From assembly GCF_013415485.1 (NCBI RefSeq), contig NZ_JACBXS010000016.1:1-64000 (forward strand): a stretch of 64,000 nt of DNA, given 5' to 3'. A program made the translations under genes and the position numbers. The stretch comes from Rhabdonatronobacter sediminivivens (GTDB taxonomy: Bacteria > Pseudomonadota > Alphaproteobacteria > Rhodobacterales > Rhodobacteraceae). Under the pieces are notes generated by a model that did not search any database, was not told the DNA's origin, and saw nothing but the letters and a program-made list of their open reading frames with translations. This document shows, one piece after another, positions 8,480 through 19,786 of the stretch. Every line of letters begins with the position of its first letter. Position 1 is the first letter of the stretch.

Positions 8480-9694
8480 ATGAGGCGTGTTGTCATCACC
8501 GGGGCGGGGAGCGTGAACCCGCTGGGCCATGATGTGCCCGCAACGCTGGCCGCCATGCGCTCTGGCCGCTGTGGAATCGGTCCGCTGTCGGGGCTGGTGG
8601 ATCAGGACCGGCTGGCGGTGCAGATCGGCGCGCAGGTCACGGGGTTTGACCCGGCCGCGCATTTTGATCGCCAGCGCCTGCCGCTTCTGGACCGCTTCGC
8701 GCAATTCGCGCTGGTCTCTGCCCGGCAGGCGGTGGCGCAATCGGGGCTGGCCTTTGACGGGGCGCTGGCGGACCGGTCGGGGGTGGTCATGGGCACCGCC
8801 GGGGGCGGCAACACCACCGTCGATGACAATTACCGAACCGTCCACGCCGAGGGCAAGAACCGCGTGCATCCGTTCGTGGTGCCGCGGCTGATGCACAATG
8901 CGGCCGCATCGCATATGTCGATGGAGTTCGGCCTGCGCGGGCCGGGGCTGGCGGTGTCCACGGCCTGCGCCTCGTCCAACCATGCCATGGGGCTGGCGCT
9001 GCAGCTGATCCGGGGCGGGGCGGCGGATGTGATCCTGACCGGCGGGTCCGAGGCGATGCTGTGTTTTGGCGGGTTGAAGGCCTGGGAGGGGTTGCGGGTC
9101 ATGTCGCGCGATGGCTGTCGGCCCTTCGCGGCCTCGCGCAACGGGTTGGTGATGGGCGAGGGGGGCGCGGTCTTCGTCTTCGAGGAACTGGAGCACGCCC
9201 GCGCGCGCGGCGCCGAAGTGCTGGCCGAGGTGGCGGGCTTCGGCATGACCTCGGACGCGGGCGATATCGTGGCGCCGACGCAGGACGGGCCGGTGCGCGC
9301 CATGCAGCTGGCGCTGGCCGATGCGGGGCTGGCGGCCGAGGATATCGGCTATGTCAACGCCCATGGCACTGGCACCACCGCCAATGACCGGACCGAGGCC
9401 CGGGCCCTCAATGCCGTGCTGGGCGCGCAGGCCGCGCATGTGCCGGTGTCTTCGACCAAATCCCTGCATGGGCATCTGATCGGCGGAACCGGCGCGGTGG
9501 AACTGCTGGCCTGCCTGCTGGCCCTGCGCGAGGGGGTGATCGCGCCCACCGTGAATTTCGATGCCCCCGACCCGGAGTGTGCCGTGGACGCGGTGCCCAA
9601 TGTGGCGCGGCATGGGGTTGATGTGCGGGCGGTGCTGTCCAACGCTTTCGCCTTTGGCGGGTTGAACGCGGTGCTGGCCCTGCGGCGGATCTGA
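8480..9694 (+). CDS. Beta-ketoacyl-ACP synthase (KAS I/II, FabF-like)
   Basis: A 404-residue condensing enzyme that extends an acyl chain with malonyl-ACP. The thiolase-fold triad is visible as Cys163 (STACASSN), His295 (NAHGTGT) and His332 (STKSLHGHLIGG). The length fits FabF and NodE-like synthases. The gene follows lpxD and acp on the same strand, suggesting an acyl-building module for an envelope lipid rather than bulk fatty acid synthesis. No dehydratase or reductase accompanies it, so it would depend on the general Fab enzymes. The exact chain made cannot be told from sequence. Confidence 0.87.
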   Translation: MRRVVITGAGSVNPLGHDVPATLAAMRSGRCGIGPLSGLVDQDRLAVQIGAQVTGFDPAAHFDRQRLPLLDRFAQFALVSARQAVAQSGLAFDGALADRSGVVMGTAGGGNTTVDDNYRTVHAEGKNRVHPFVVPRLMHNAAASHMSMEFGLRGPGLAVSTACASSNHAMGLALQLIRGGAADVILTGGSEAMLCFGGLKAWEGLRVMSRDGCRPFAASRNGLVMGEGGAVFVFEELEHARARGAEVLAEVAGFGMTSDAGDIVAPTQDGPVRAMQLALADAGLAAEDIGYVNAHGTGTTANDRTEARALNAVLGAQAAHVPVSSTKSLHGHLIGGTGAVELLACLLALREGVIAPTVNFDAPDPECAVDAVPNVARHGVDVRAVLSNAFAFGGLNAVLALRRI

Positions 9695-9736
9695 CTGGCC
9701 GATGGCGCAGCGGGGGGAAGCCCCCGTCGGCGCGGG

Positions 9737-9766
9737 CCCCCCCGGAGTACTTCCGGCAAGATGAAG
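9737..9766. repeat. Dispersed short repeat of Rhodobacterales type
   Basis: The segment has a C-run, then GGAGTACTTCCGGCAAGATG. From memory it resembles a short motif (CCCCCGGAGTATTT...AAGATGAAG) scattered through many Rhodobacterales genomes. Only this copy was seen in the window. It sits in the 158-base gap between the ketoacyl synthase and photolyase genes. Confidence 0.4.
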
Positions 9767-9852
9767 CGCAGGGTTGTCGGGGGAGCGGCATTGGGGTAAA
9801 TCGTGAACATGTGCCGGGTTGACCCGGGGTTCATGGGCGATAGCTATCCTGA

Positions 9853-11355
9853 ATGACGTCTCCTGTCCTGGTATGGTTCAAACGTGATCTGCGGGTGGAT
9901 GACCACCCGGCGCTGGCCCGGGCGGCGGCGCTGGGGCCGGTGTTGCCGCTCTATGTGGTGGAGCCGGACTATTGGGGGTTGCCCGATGTTTCCGGTCGGC
10001 AATGGGCGTTCCTGGCCGAGGCTCTGGCCGGATTGCGCGCCGAACTGGCGGCGCTGGGTCAGCCGCTGGTGGTCCGGCAGGGCGCGGCGGTGGCGGTGCT
10101 GGAGCGCATGTGGCGGCGCTTCGGGGTTCGGCGCATGGTCTCGCATCAGGAAACCGGGAATGGCTGGACCTATGAGCGCGATCTGCGGGTGGCCGATGCG
10201 GCGCGGCGCCACGGGGTGGTCTGGGAAGAGCTGCCCCAATGCGGGGTGGTGCGGCGGTTGGGCACGCGGGATGGATGGCAGGGGCGGCGGGACCGCTTCG
10301 TGGCCGCGCCGCCCCTTGCCGCGCCCGTGGCGCTGGCGCCGCTGGGGATCGAACCCGGCGCGATCCCGGTGGCGCCGGCGCCGGGCCTGGCCGCCGATCC
10401 CTGTCCGCACCGGCAGCGCGGCGGGCGGGCCGAGGCATTGGCGTTGATGGAGAGTTTCCTGACCGAGCGCGGGCAACGCTACCGGCAGGCCATGTCTTCG
10501 CCGCGGGAAGCGGAGCGGGCCTGTTCGCGGTTATCGCCGCATCTGGCGCTGGGCGCCGTTTCGGTGCGCGAGGTGGTGCAGGCCACGGCCGCGCAACGGG
10601 CGCAGGCGCGGACCGCAGGGCCGGGCTGGGGGGCTTCGCTGGCCAGTTTCGACAAGCGGCTGGCCTGGCGGGATCATTTCATCCAGAAGCTGGAGGACGA
10701 GCCCGCGCTGGAGCATCATTGCCTGCACGCTGCCTGCGAAGGGCTGCGCCCGCGTGCGCCGGATGTCACGCGCCTGGCGGCCTGGGCGGCGGGCGAGACG
10801 GGGTTGCCCTTTGTCGATGCCTGCATGCGCTATCTGCAAGCCACGGGTTGGCTGAATTTCCGCATGCGCGCCATGCTGGTGTCCGTGGCGGCGCATCATC
10901 TGTGGCTGGATTGGCGCCCCGTGGGGCAGCATCTGGCGCGGTTGTTCACCGATTATGAACCGGGCATCCACTGGAGCCAGTGCCAGATGCAATCGGGCAC
11001 CACGGGGATCAATATTCCGCGCATCTACAACCCGGTGAAGCAGGGGCATGATCAGGACCCTTCGGGGCGGTTCATACGTCGCTGGGTGCCGGAACTGGCG
11101 GGGGTGCCGGACGGGTTTGTCCATGAGCCGTGGAAATGGCCCGCAGCGCCGCGCGGGTATCCTGAACCGCTGGTGGACCCCGAGGCCGCGGCCCGCGCCG
11201 CGCGTCAGGCGATCGGGGTCCTGCGCCGCGGCCATGGATTTGCCGAAGAGGCCGCCCGCGTGGCCCGGCGCCATGCAAGCCGCAAGCCCGCGCCCGAGCC
11301 GCGCAAGCGGGGGCGGCGGCGGGTGCCGGAGGGGCAGTTGAGTCTGGACCTGTGA
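9853..11355 (+). CDS. Cryptochrome/photolyase-family flavoprotein
   Basis: A 500-residue protein. The N-terminal photolyase alpha/beta domain begins VLVWFKRDLRVDDHPAL and binds an antenna chromophore in this family; the C-terminal helical domain binds FAD (residues about 200 to 470, with WLNFRMRAMLVSVAAHH). The family repairs UV photoproducts or senses blue light. In the region that in Escherichia coli PhrB reads NNGGWQWAAS, this protein reads EPGIHWSQCQMQSG (Trp374). The flavin-facing Asn and second active-site Trp therefore appear replaced. This places it in a divergent subgroup, and I cannot say whether it repairs CPD, (6-4) products or signals. The tail is Arg- and Lys-rich. Confidence 0.8.
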   Translation: MTSPVLVWFKRDLRVDDHPALARAAALGPVLPLYVVEPDYWGLPDVSGRQWAFLAEALAGLRAELAALGQPLVVRQGAAVAVLERMWRRFGVRRMVSHQETGNGWTYERDLRVADAARRHGVVWEELPQCGVVRRLGTRDGWQGRRDRFVAAPPLAAPVALAPLGIEPGAIPVAPAPGLAADPCPHRQRGGRAEALALMESFLTERGQRYRQAMSSPREAERACSRLSPHLALGAVSVREVVQATAAQRAQARTAGPGWGASLASFDKRLAWRDHFIQKLEDEPALEHHCLHAACEGLRPRAPDVTRLAAWAAGETGLPFVDACMRYLQATGWLNFRMRAMLVSVAAHHLWLDWRPVGQHLARLFTDYEPGIHWSQCQMQSGTTGINIPRIYNPVKQGHDQDPSGRFIRRWVPELAGVPDGFVHEPWKWPAAPRGYPEPLVDPEAAARAARQAIGVLRRGHGFAEEAARVARRHASRKPAPEPRKRGRRRVPEGQLSLDL

Positions 11356-11397
11356 CCGGCGCGCAGGTCCGGCCGTGGCCTGCGCGGGGCAGGGTGC

Positions 11398-12021
11398 TCA
11401 GAGCAGCCCGCTCTGGCGGCCCAGCATCGCGGCCTGGGTGCGGTTGCTGACCCCCAGCCGACGGTAGAGCGTCTTGACATGGAGTTTCACCGTCGCCTCG
11501 CTGAGGTCGAGGTCGCGGGCGATCTGCTTGTTGGAATGGCCCTGGCAAAGGCCCAGCAGCACGTCCCGTTCCCGTTCGGTCAACCGCTCCAGCGGCTGGC
11601 CCGGCGCCTCGGCTTCGGCGGCCGGGCCGGTCAGGAACAGCTCCACCGGGACGAAGCGTTCGCCCTGGCCCATGAAGGTGATGGCATTGAGCAGCGAACG
11701 CGCCGGCATGGCCTTGGACAGGAAGCCCGCCGCGCCCATGTCAAGCGCCTGCTCGGCGACAGCGCGGGTGGCGATGCCGGACATCAGCGCCACGGGCCGG
11801 TCATGGGCCAGGTCCAGCGCATGGCGCAGCCCGCACAGCCCGTCCATGCCAGGCATGTTGTAATCCAGCAGCACCAGATCGAAAGGCGGTTCATTGCGCA
11901 GATGGGTCAGCGCCATGTCCAGGTCAGGGGCGCGGATGACCGTGAAGGCAGGTTCTGCGGCAAGATAGCTTTCCAGCGTATCCAGCAGCAGTTCGTGATC
12001 ATCGGCAACAAGCAATCGCAT
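11398..12021 (-). CDS. NarL/FixJ-type response regulator
   Basis: A 207-residue two-domain regulator. The receiver domain (1 to about 120) has acidic residues DD near position 7, phospho-acceptor Asp53 (LVLLDYNMPG), and the conserved Lys in SKAMP. The C-terminal LuxR-type helix-turn-helix (about 143 to 205) reads LTERERDVLLGLCQGHSNKQ followed by ATVKLHVK. It begins 13 bases after the end of the hybrid histidine kinase gene and is almost surely co-transcribed with it. It probably activates or represses target promoters on phosphorylation; targets are not evident. Confidence 0.9.
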   Translation of the reverse strand: MRLLVADDHELLLDTLESYLAAEPAFTVIRAPDLDMALTHLRNEPPFDLVLLDYNMPGMDGLCGLRHALDLAHDRPVALMSGIATRAVAEQALDMGAAGFLSKAMPARSLLNAITFMGQGERFVPVELFLTGPAAEAEAPGQPLERLTERERDVLLGLCQGHSNKQIARDLDLSEATVKLHVKTLYRRLGVSNRTQAAMLGRQSGLL

Positions 12022-12034
12022 GGGGTGGCTCCGG

Positions 12035-15000
12035 TCAGCGCGGTCTCATCACGCGGCGCAACGTGCTGACCAGACCCGCGCGCGGAACGGGTTTGGACAA
12101 GACGGCATCGAAAATTTGGGAATTCACTTGATGGTTCAGGACGTCGTCCGCAAGGGCGCTGATCAACACGATTGCCGGAGCCTGTCCGGGCATCTGGCGC
12201 AGGCGGCGCGCCAGATCGGCACCGGTCATCTGCGGCATGTTCATATCCGTCAGCACGATATCCCAGCCCCCCGGGTCATCATGCAGCGCCTCCAGCGCGT
12301 CGGCGCCACTGATGCAGCCCGCGGTTTCCCCGCCGGCGCTTTCGATCATGGCGCAGAGCATGGCCAGAACGTCATCTTCATCATCGACCACCAGCACCCG
12401 CAGCCCCTGAAGCGTGTCGGTCCGGGCCGGGGGCGCTGCGGGACTGGCGGGGCGGTCGGCACTGCGATGCACCGGCCAGAGCACCACCGCCGTGCAACCC
12501 TGTCCCGGGGTGCTTTGCATGCTGATCAGCCCTTCGTTGGCATTCACCACATTGGCCACGATGGTCAGGCCCAGCCCGCTGCCGGCGCGGCCCTTTGTGG
12601 AAAAATAGGGCTGGAAGGCCTGGGCGCGGGTCGGGGCATCCATGCCCGGCCCGCTGTCCGAAACCTCCAGCCGCAGATAGGCGCGTCCGGGCGCGGGGGC
12701 GCCGTTGTCATAGGGTTGGGCCAGATCTGCGGCATCGGCGGGGCGCAGGCTGACTGCGATGCGGGGCCGGGGCAGATGGGCGGCCGGGTCCAGCACCGCA
12801 TCGCGGGCGTTGATGATCAGGTTCAGCGTGACCTGCATCACCTCGGTCGGGTCGGCGGAGATCATCACGGCAGTATCGGGCAGGGACAGTTGCACGATCC
12901 CGGACCGGGGGGCGCTCGCCTGGACCAGGTCCACGGCCTCGCGCACGGGTTGGCGCAGGTCCATGCACCGTGGCTGGCTGTTGCGCTGGCCAAGGGCCAT
13001 CAGGCGGCGCAGCAGATCGCTGGCCTGTTGGCTGGCGGCAGAGATCCGGCGCGCGTGTTCGGCGCCGGCATTCCCGCCCCTGTCGGACTGGATCAGCTCT
13101 GCCGAGCCGGAGATTGCAGACAGCAGGTTGCTGAAATCATGCGCCATTTCGGCGGCAAGCTGGGCGATCACCTCGCGGCGCTGGGCCAGTTGCAACTCCT
13201 CGCGCAGGCGCAGCTGTTCCTTTTGTGAGCGGCGCTGGCGGGTGATGTCACGCAGGATACACAGCAGCATCCCGCCGCTGGCGCGGGTGATGGAAAGGTC
13301 ATGGACCGTGTCATCGCCGGTGCCGGTCACATCATGTAACTCGCCCCGCCAGAAGCCGCAGGCCCGCAGCGCCGGTGTCACCGTGTCCTCCAGAAACTGC
13401 GAAATCGCTGCCGGATAGACCATGGTCCAGTGCAGGCCAACGACCTGCGCGGCGTCTTCGGCACCGAACAGGGCCAGAAAGGCCGGGTTGGCATGGGTCA
13501 GCCGCCCCGAGGGGCCGACAAAGGCGATCCCTTCGTGCGAGGCATCGAGCAGGGTTGCGCGGTCGCTCACGGCGCGGGCCTCGGCATCCTTCAGGGCGGT
13601 GATATCGACCAGCATGGCCACGCGCCCGCCATCGGCGGTGGCCTGTTCCACCACGCGCATCCAGCGGCCGTCCGGGCGCTGGCTTTCGGATTCGAACCGG
13701 GCCGAGGTGCCGAAGCGCCGCGCGACCGGGTGGGACGCAGGCGGGGCGCCGTTCAGGGGGTGCGTCAGCTCATCATTGCGGTCGGCTTCGGCGATGAGGT
13801 CATGCAAATGCGCCCCCGGCACCATGGCGTGGGCCGTGCGCGGGTAAAGCGCGCGATAGGGCGCATTGCACAGCACCATCCGCCGGTCCCGGTCCAGATA
13901 CACAAAGGCATCGCGCAGGGCGCCGACGGCCTCCTCCAGCCGCAGCCGCGCGGCCTGGGCTTCGGCGGCGGCCTGTTCCTTGGCGGCCTCGCTCTGCTTG
14001 CGCTGGGTGATGTCGCTGAGAACAAACATGAAGCTGGGCGCCTCATCGCCCTTCAGCCGCAAGGTGCGTGCCCCCAGTTCGCACCACCAGCCATTGCCGT
14101 CATCGTCGGTGGCGCAAAGCTCAACCAGGACCGAATCGCCGTTGTACAGCCGGTCGCGCAGCCGCCGCAGCTGCAGCTTGCCATCGACATCCAGACGCAG
14201 CACCGCGGCCAGGTCACGGCCCATGACCTGCCCGGCGGTCAGCCCGGTGCGGTTTTCCCCTTCGGCATTGATCCAGGTCACGCGCAATTCGGAATCGGTC
14301 AGGATTGCGCTGTTGGTGCTTTGCTGGGCCATGGCGCTCAGCCGGGCAATCTGGCGGCGCTGTTCGATCTCATGGGTGATATCGCGGACCAGAAAGACAT
14401 AGCTGTGGGGCGCGTTGCGTGTTTCGGCCAGCCGTGCCGACCCCACCGCCACAAACCAGCGCCGCCCATCGGGGGCGTCCAGGTAATACTCCTCGGGGCC
14501 GGCATGGCCATCACGGTCGATGGTCCGCATCATGCGCCGGGCCAGGGCCGCGACGGGCGCGGGCAGGGTCTGTTCGGGCGACTTGCCGACAACATCCTCG
14601 GCCTCCAGCGTCCTGGCCATGGGCGCGTTCTGGCGAAAGCCGGTGAAGATGCCGTCATGGTCGGCTTCCAGCACCAGATCGGGCAGGGCGCGCATCATGG
14701 CATGCAGGCGCGAACGCTCCTGCGCGAGGGCGCGCTGGGCGTGGCGGCGCTCCGTCTCGATCGCCTGCCGGTGCAGGACGGTGCCGATGACATTGGACAC
14801 CGAGCGCACCAGCTCGATCTCGGCGCGGCTGAAGCGGCGATGGGCGCGCACGGCATCATGGCCGACAAAGCCCACCAGTTCCGGCCCGCGCATCAGCGGC
14901 ACCGTCAGAAGCGAGCGGATCCCCTGTTGCGCCAGCAGGTCGCGCAATTCGTCATCGGGCTCTTCGTCAAGGTCGGCAAGGACATGACAGCCCTGGCTGC

Positions 15001-15349
15001 CCATCCGCGCCCACCAATGCGGCGCCATGGCGATCGGCACATCCTGCAGCAGGGCCCGCATCGGGGGGATCCCCTGGGCGCACCATTCATGGGTGTTGTT
15101 CATGTAGATCTCGTCCTGGAACTGGAACACATAGGTCCGGTCCGTTCCGGTGACGCGGCCAAGCTGGTGCAGCGCGGCCCTGATCCGCCGGTTGAGGCTG
15201 GGACCATCGGCCGACAGCAGGTCATTGATGGTCAGCACCACCAGCCGCTGCATCTGCTCCAGCCGCTGCCGGGACTGCGCCGCCCCGGGCCCATCGCCCT
15301 GCGGGTCATCGACCCCTGTGCCGTGATGATCCTTCACCGGATGATCCAT
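12035..15349 (-). CDS. Multi-sensor hybrid histidine kinase (GAF, four PAS, HisKA, ATPase, receiver)
   Basis: A cytoplasmic kinase of about 1104 residues with no membrane span. It has a GAF domain (about 35 to 195), four PAS-like domains (about 215-325, 335-450, 470-590 and 595-705), a dimerisation/phospho-acceptor segment with His737 (AEMAHDFSNLLSAISG), and an HATPase region with N-box NLIINARDAV, G1 DSGPGMD and G2 GRAGSGLGL. A C-terminal receiver has Asp1035 (DIVLTDMNMP). There is no C-terminal Hpt domain, so relay to the downstream NarL-type regulator may need a separate Hpt protein. I start at the ATG at 15349; a TTG at 15355 is possible, and neither has a clear ribosome-binding site. Confidence 0.88.
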   Translation of the reverse strand: MDHPVKDHHGTGVDDPQGDGPGAAQSRQRLEQMQRLVVLTINDLLSADGPSLNRRIRAALHQLGRVTGTDRTYVFQFQDEIYMNNTHEWCAQGIPPMRALLQDVPIAMAPHWWARMGSQGCHVLADLDEEPDDELRDLLAQQGIRSLLTVPLMRGPELVGFVGHDAVRAHRRFSRAEIELVRSVSNVIGTVLHRQAIETERRHAQRALAQERSRLHAMMRALPDLVLEADHDGIFTGFRQNAPMARTLEAEDVVGKSPEQTLPAPVAALARRMMRTIDRDGHAGPEEYYLDAPDGRRWFVAVGSARLAETRNAPHSYVFLVRDITHEIEQRRQIARLSAMAQQSTNSAILTDSELRVTWINAEGENRTGLTAGQVMGRDLAAVLRLDVDGKLQLRRLRDRLYNGDSVLVELCATDDDGNGWWCELGARTLRLKGDEAPSFMFVLSDITQRKQSEAAKEQAAAEAQAARLRLEEAVGALRDAFVYLDRDRRMVLCNAPYRALYPRTAHAMVPGAHLHDLIAEADRNDELTHPLNGAPPASHPVARRFGTSARFESESQRPDGRWMRVVEQATADGGRVAMLVDITALKDAEARAVSDRATLLDASHEGIAFVGPSGRLTHANPAFLALFGAEDAAQVVGLHWTMVYPAAISQFLEDTVTPALRACGFWRGELHDVTGTGDDTVHDLSITRASGGMLLCILRDITRQRRSQKEQLRLREELQLAQRREVIAQLAAEMAHDFSNLLSAISGSAELIQSDRGGNAGAEHARRISAASQQASDLLRRLMALGQRNSQPRCMDLRQPVREAVDLVQASAPRSGIVQLSLPDTAVMISADPTEVMQVTLNLIINARDAVLDPAAHLPRPRIAVSLRPADAADLAQPYDNGAPAPGRAYLRLEVSDSGPGMDAPTRAQAFQPYFSTKGRAGSGLGLTIVANVVNANEGLISMQSTPGQGCTAVVLWPVHRSADRPASPAAPPARTDTLQGLRVLVVDDEDDVLAMLCAMIESAGGETAGCISGADALEALHDDPGGWDIVLTDMNMPQMTGADLARRLRQMPGQAPAIVLISALADDVLNHQVNSQIFDAVLSKPVPRAGLVSTLRRVMRPR

Positions 15350-15497
15350 CGTCAATCGTTAAAAGAGGCGCCAGAGAGGGGCCGCGCCTTGATCCCGCAA
15401 GGCCCCTGCCGCCCCAGGTCCTGTCGCCCCTGTTCCTGCCCGAGAACATACCTATATCAACAGTCCCGGAAGATAACACAAGGCAGGCGGTAACTGA

Positions 15498-16277
15498 ATG
15501 GGCACCGAAGCGGCAGAGCGCAGCATATTGCGGATCAGCGGAGACAATCCGGTACGGTTCCTGCAGGGGCTGGTCAGCAATGACCTGAACGCGCTGGATC
15601 AGAAGGGTCTGGTCTATGCCGCCCTGCTGACCCCGCAGGGCAAGTATCTGGCCGATTTCCTGGTTCTGGCCGATGGGCCGGATGTGCTGCTGGATGTCGC
15701 CGCACCCCTTGGGGCGGATGTGCTCAAGCGGCTGACCATGTACAAGCTGCGCACCCCGGTTACGCTGGAGGCAACGGATCTGTCCGTGCGCCGCGGCACC
15801 GGCCCGGCCCCCAAAGGCGCGCTGGCAGACCCCCGCCACCCCGCGCTGGGCTGGCGGCTCTATGGTCCCGAGGGGGGCTGCGATGGCACCGACTGGGAGG
15901 CGCTGCGCGTGGCCCATTGCATCCCCGAAACGGGGGTCGAGCTGATCCCCGGCGAAAGCTTCATCCTGGAATGCGGGTTTGACCGGCTCAACGGTGTGGA
16001 TTTCCGCAAGGGCTGCTATGTCGGCCAGGAGGTCACCGCCCGCATGCGCCACAAGACCGAGCTGCGCAAGGGCCTGACCACCGTCACCGTCGAAGGCAGC
16101 GCCCCACCGGGGACCGAAATCACCGCCGATGGCAAGGCAATCGGTACCCTTTACACCCAGTCAGGGGGGCAGGGGATCGCCTATCTGCGCTTTGACCGCG
16201 CCGCGCGTGCCAAGGGCCCCATGACTGCCGCCGAGGCCACCGTGGGCTGGACCGAAACCGCCGACACCGGCGCCTGA
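15498..16277 (+). CDS. ygfZ: YgfZ/CAF17-like folate-binding protein
   Basis: A 259-residue protein related to GcvT and YgfZ/IBA57, which assist assembly or repair of iron-sulfur enzymes using a tetrahydrofolate derivative. The diagnostic motif KGCYVGQEVTAR is present with Cys173. The N-terminal half (RFLQGLVSNDL, KGLVYAALLTPQGK) matches the alphaproteobacterial form. Length is slightly short of the E. coli protein (about 326), as is common in this lineage. It is divergent from the histidine kinase gene across a 148-base gap. It runs convergently into glgP, and a structured repeat separates the two. Confidence 0.88.
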   Translation: MGTEAAERSILRISGDNPVRFLQGLVSNDLNALDQKGLVYAALLTPQGKYLADFLVLADGPDVLLDVAAPLGADVLKRLTMYKLRTPVTLEATDLSVRRGTGPAPKGALADPRHPALGWRLYGPEGGCDGTDWEALRVAHCIPETGVELIPGESFILECGFDRLNGVDFRKGCYVGQEVTARMRHKTELRKGLTTVTVEGSAPPGTEITADGKAIGTLYTQSGGQGIAYLRFDRAARAKGPMTAAEATVGWTETADTGA

Positions 16278-16327
16278 ACAGGGCCTGATCGTGGCCCTGA
16301 ACAAGGCATTGCCGCTGCAGCCCGCCC

Positions 16328-16404
16328 TTCCCGGGCGCCCGCGCGCCCGGGAAAGCGCCCCCGAGGCGCGCAGGGTGGGTGGGTGGGCGCGGCTCGGGGG
16401 CGCT
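16328..16404. repeat. Bipartite hairpin/G-quadruplex repeat, copy 1
   Basis: Hairpin 1 is an 11-bp perfect stem TTCCCGGGCGC (16328-16338) pairing with 16343-16353. It is directly joined to hairpin 2, a 12-bp perfect stem AGCGCCCCCGAG (16354-16365) pairing with 16393-16404. The 27-base loop contains GGGTGGGTGGGTGGG flanked by GCGC on both sides. The same architecture recurs near 28.0, 37.7 and 45.1 kb. This copy lies between the convergent ygfZ and glgP ends, 61 bases past the glgP stop. Confidence 0.85.
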
Positions 16405-16464
16405 GCCGACACTGGCCAATGCGCGCCTGCACCGGGCGGGCGCGGCCCGCCGCGCCTCTCAGTC

Positions 16465-18837
<2,373 letters not shown>

Positions 18838-19063
18838 TGCAGCCTCTTGTCGGTCTGCACCCGTTCGGGGCCAGAGATGTTGGCGCTATCATGCGCGCTA
18901 TCCGCTCGGTTCATCACGCGCCGGGGGCCGGATGCAAGCGGTTTTGCGCCGCTGCGCCCATATCGCTTGCGGCGCGTGGTGCGCCAACCACAGCGGCGCA
19001 TGCCCGGTTGTCCCGGCGCAGCGAATTGCTATGTCTAGGGCAACTTCAGAAAGGATCCAGCCC

Positions 19064-19714
19064 ATGTTCTCTTTCCTTGCCGCCAAGACCACCATGGTTG
19101 CCCCTGATGCCGCGCTGCCCGGACGCGCCGCGCCGATCCCCACCGCCACGCGGCATTACACCCTTGACCGCCCCCTGACCGGCACCGTCCCCGAGGGCAT
19201 GGACCAGGCCATGTTCGGCATGGGCTGCTTCTGGGGGGTGGAGCGTATCTTCTGGCAGCAGCCCGGCATCTGGATGACCCGCGTGGGCTATGCGGGCGGC
19301 TACACGCCCAATCCCACCTATGAGGAGGTCTGCTCGGGGCGCACCGGCCATAATGAGGTCGTGCATCTGATCTTTGACCCGGCGGTCATCAGCTATGACG
19401 CGCTTCTGCGGCTGTTCTGGGAAGGTCACAACCCAACCCAGGGCATGCGCCAGGGCAATGACACCGGCACGCAGTACCGCTCGGGGATCTATGCCTATGG
19501 CGACGGTCAACTGGCCGCCGCGCAGGCCAGCCGCGATACCTATGCCGCCCGGCTGCGCGATGCGGGCTATGGCACCGTCACCACGGAAATCCTGCCCGCC
19601 CCCGACTTCTACCACGCCGAGGATTACCACCAGCAGTATCTGGCCAAGAACCCCGGCGGCTATTGCGGGATCGGCGGGACCGGCGTGACCTGCCCGGTGG
19701 GGCTGAACGCCTGA
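19064..19714 (+). CDS. msrA: Peptide methionine sulfoxide reductase MsrA
   Basis: A 216-residue enzyme that reduces methionine-S-sulfoxide in proteins. The catalytic motif GCFWGVE holds Cys55, and the Tyr/Glu pocket and [18 protein letters not shown] block are present. A resolving Cys lies in the tail (GYCGIGGTG or TCPVG). The start at 19064 is chosen for the AAAGGA Shine-Dalgarno 9 bases upstream; a longer frame from 18932 lacks family similarity. No msrB is adjacent. The next gene, prmA-like, follows on the same strand. Confidence 0.95.
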   Translation: MFSFLAAKTTMVAPDAALPGRAAPIPTATRHYTLDRPLTGTVPEGMDQAMFGMGCFWGVERIFWQQPGIWMTRVGYAGGYTPNPTYEEVCSGRTGHNEVVHLIFDPAVISYDALLRLFWEGHNPTQGMRQGNDTGTQYRSGIYAYGDGQLAAAQASRDTYAARLRDAGYGTVTTEILPAPDFYHAEDYHQQYLAKNPGGYCGIGGTGVTCPVGLNA

Positions 19715-19786
19715 ACGGACGCGCGCTTGACCCGGGGCGGGGCGGCGGTTAAGGGCGCGCAACCCCCCAAGCCGCAGGTTCCGCCC

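Noticed and set aside
5773-8556. A 927-codon open frame antisense to the L,D-transpeptidase, lpxD and acyl carrier protein genes
   Set aside because: It is a shadow of GC-rich codon bias. The translation is His/Arg/Ala-rich with no family motif, while the plus-strand genes have complete catalytic motifs.
13430-15493. A 687-codon plus-strand frame opposite the hybrid kinase
   Set aside because: Antisense shadow with low-complexity composition; the kinase frame carries intact domain motifs throughout.
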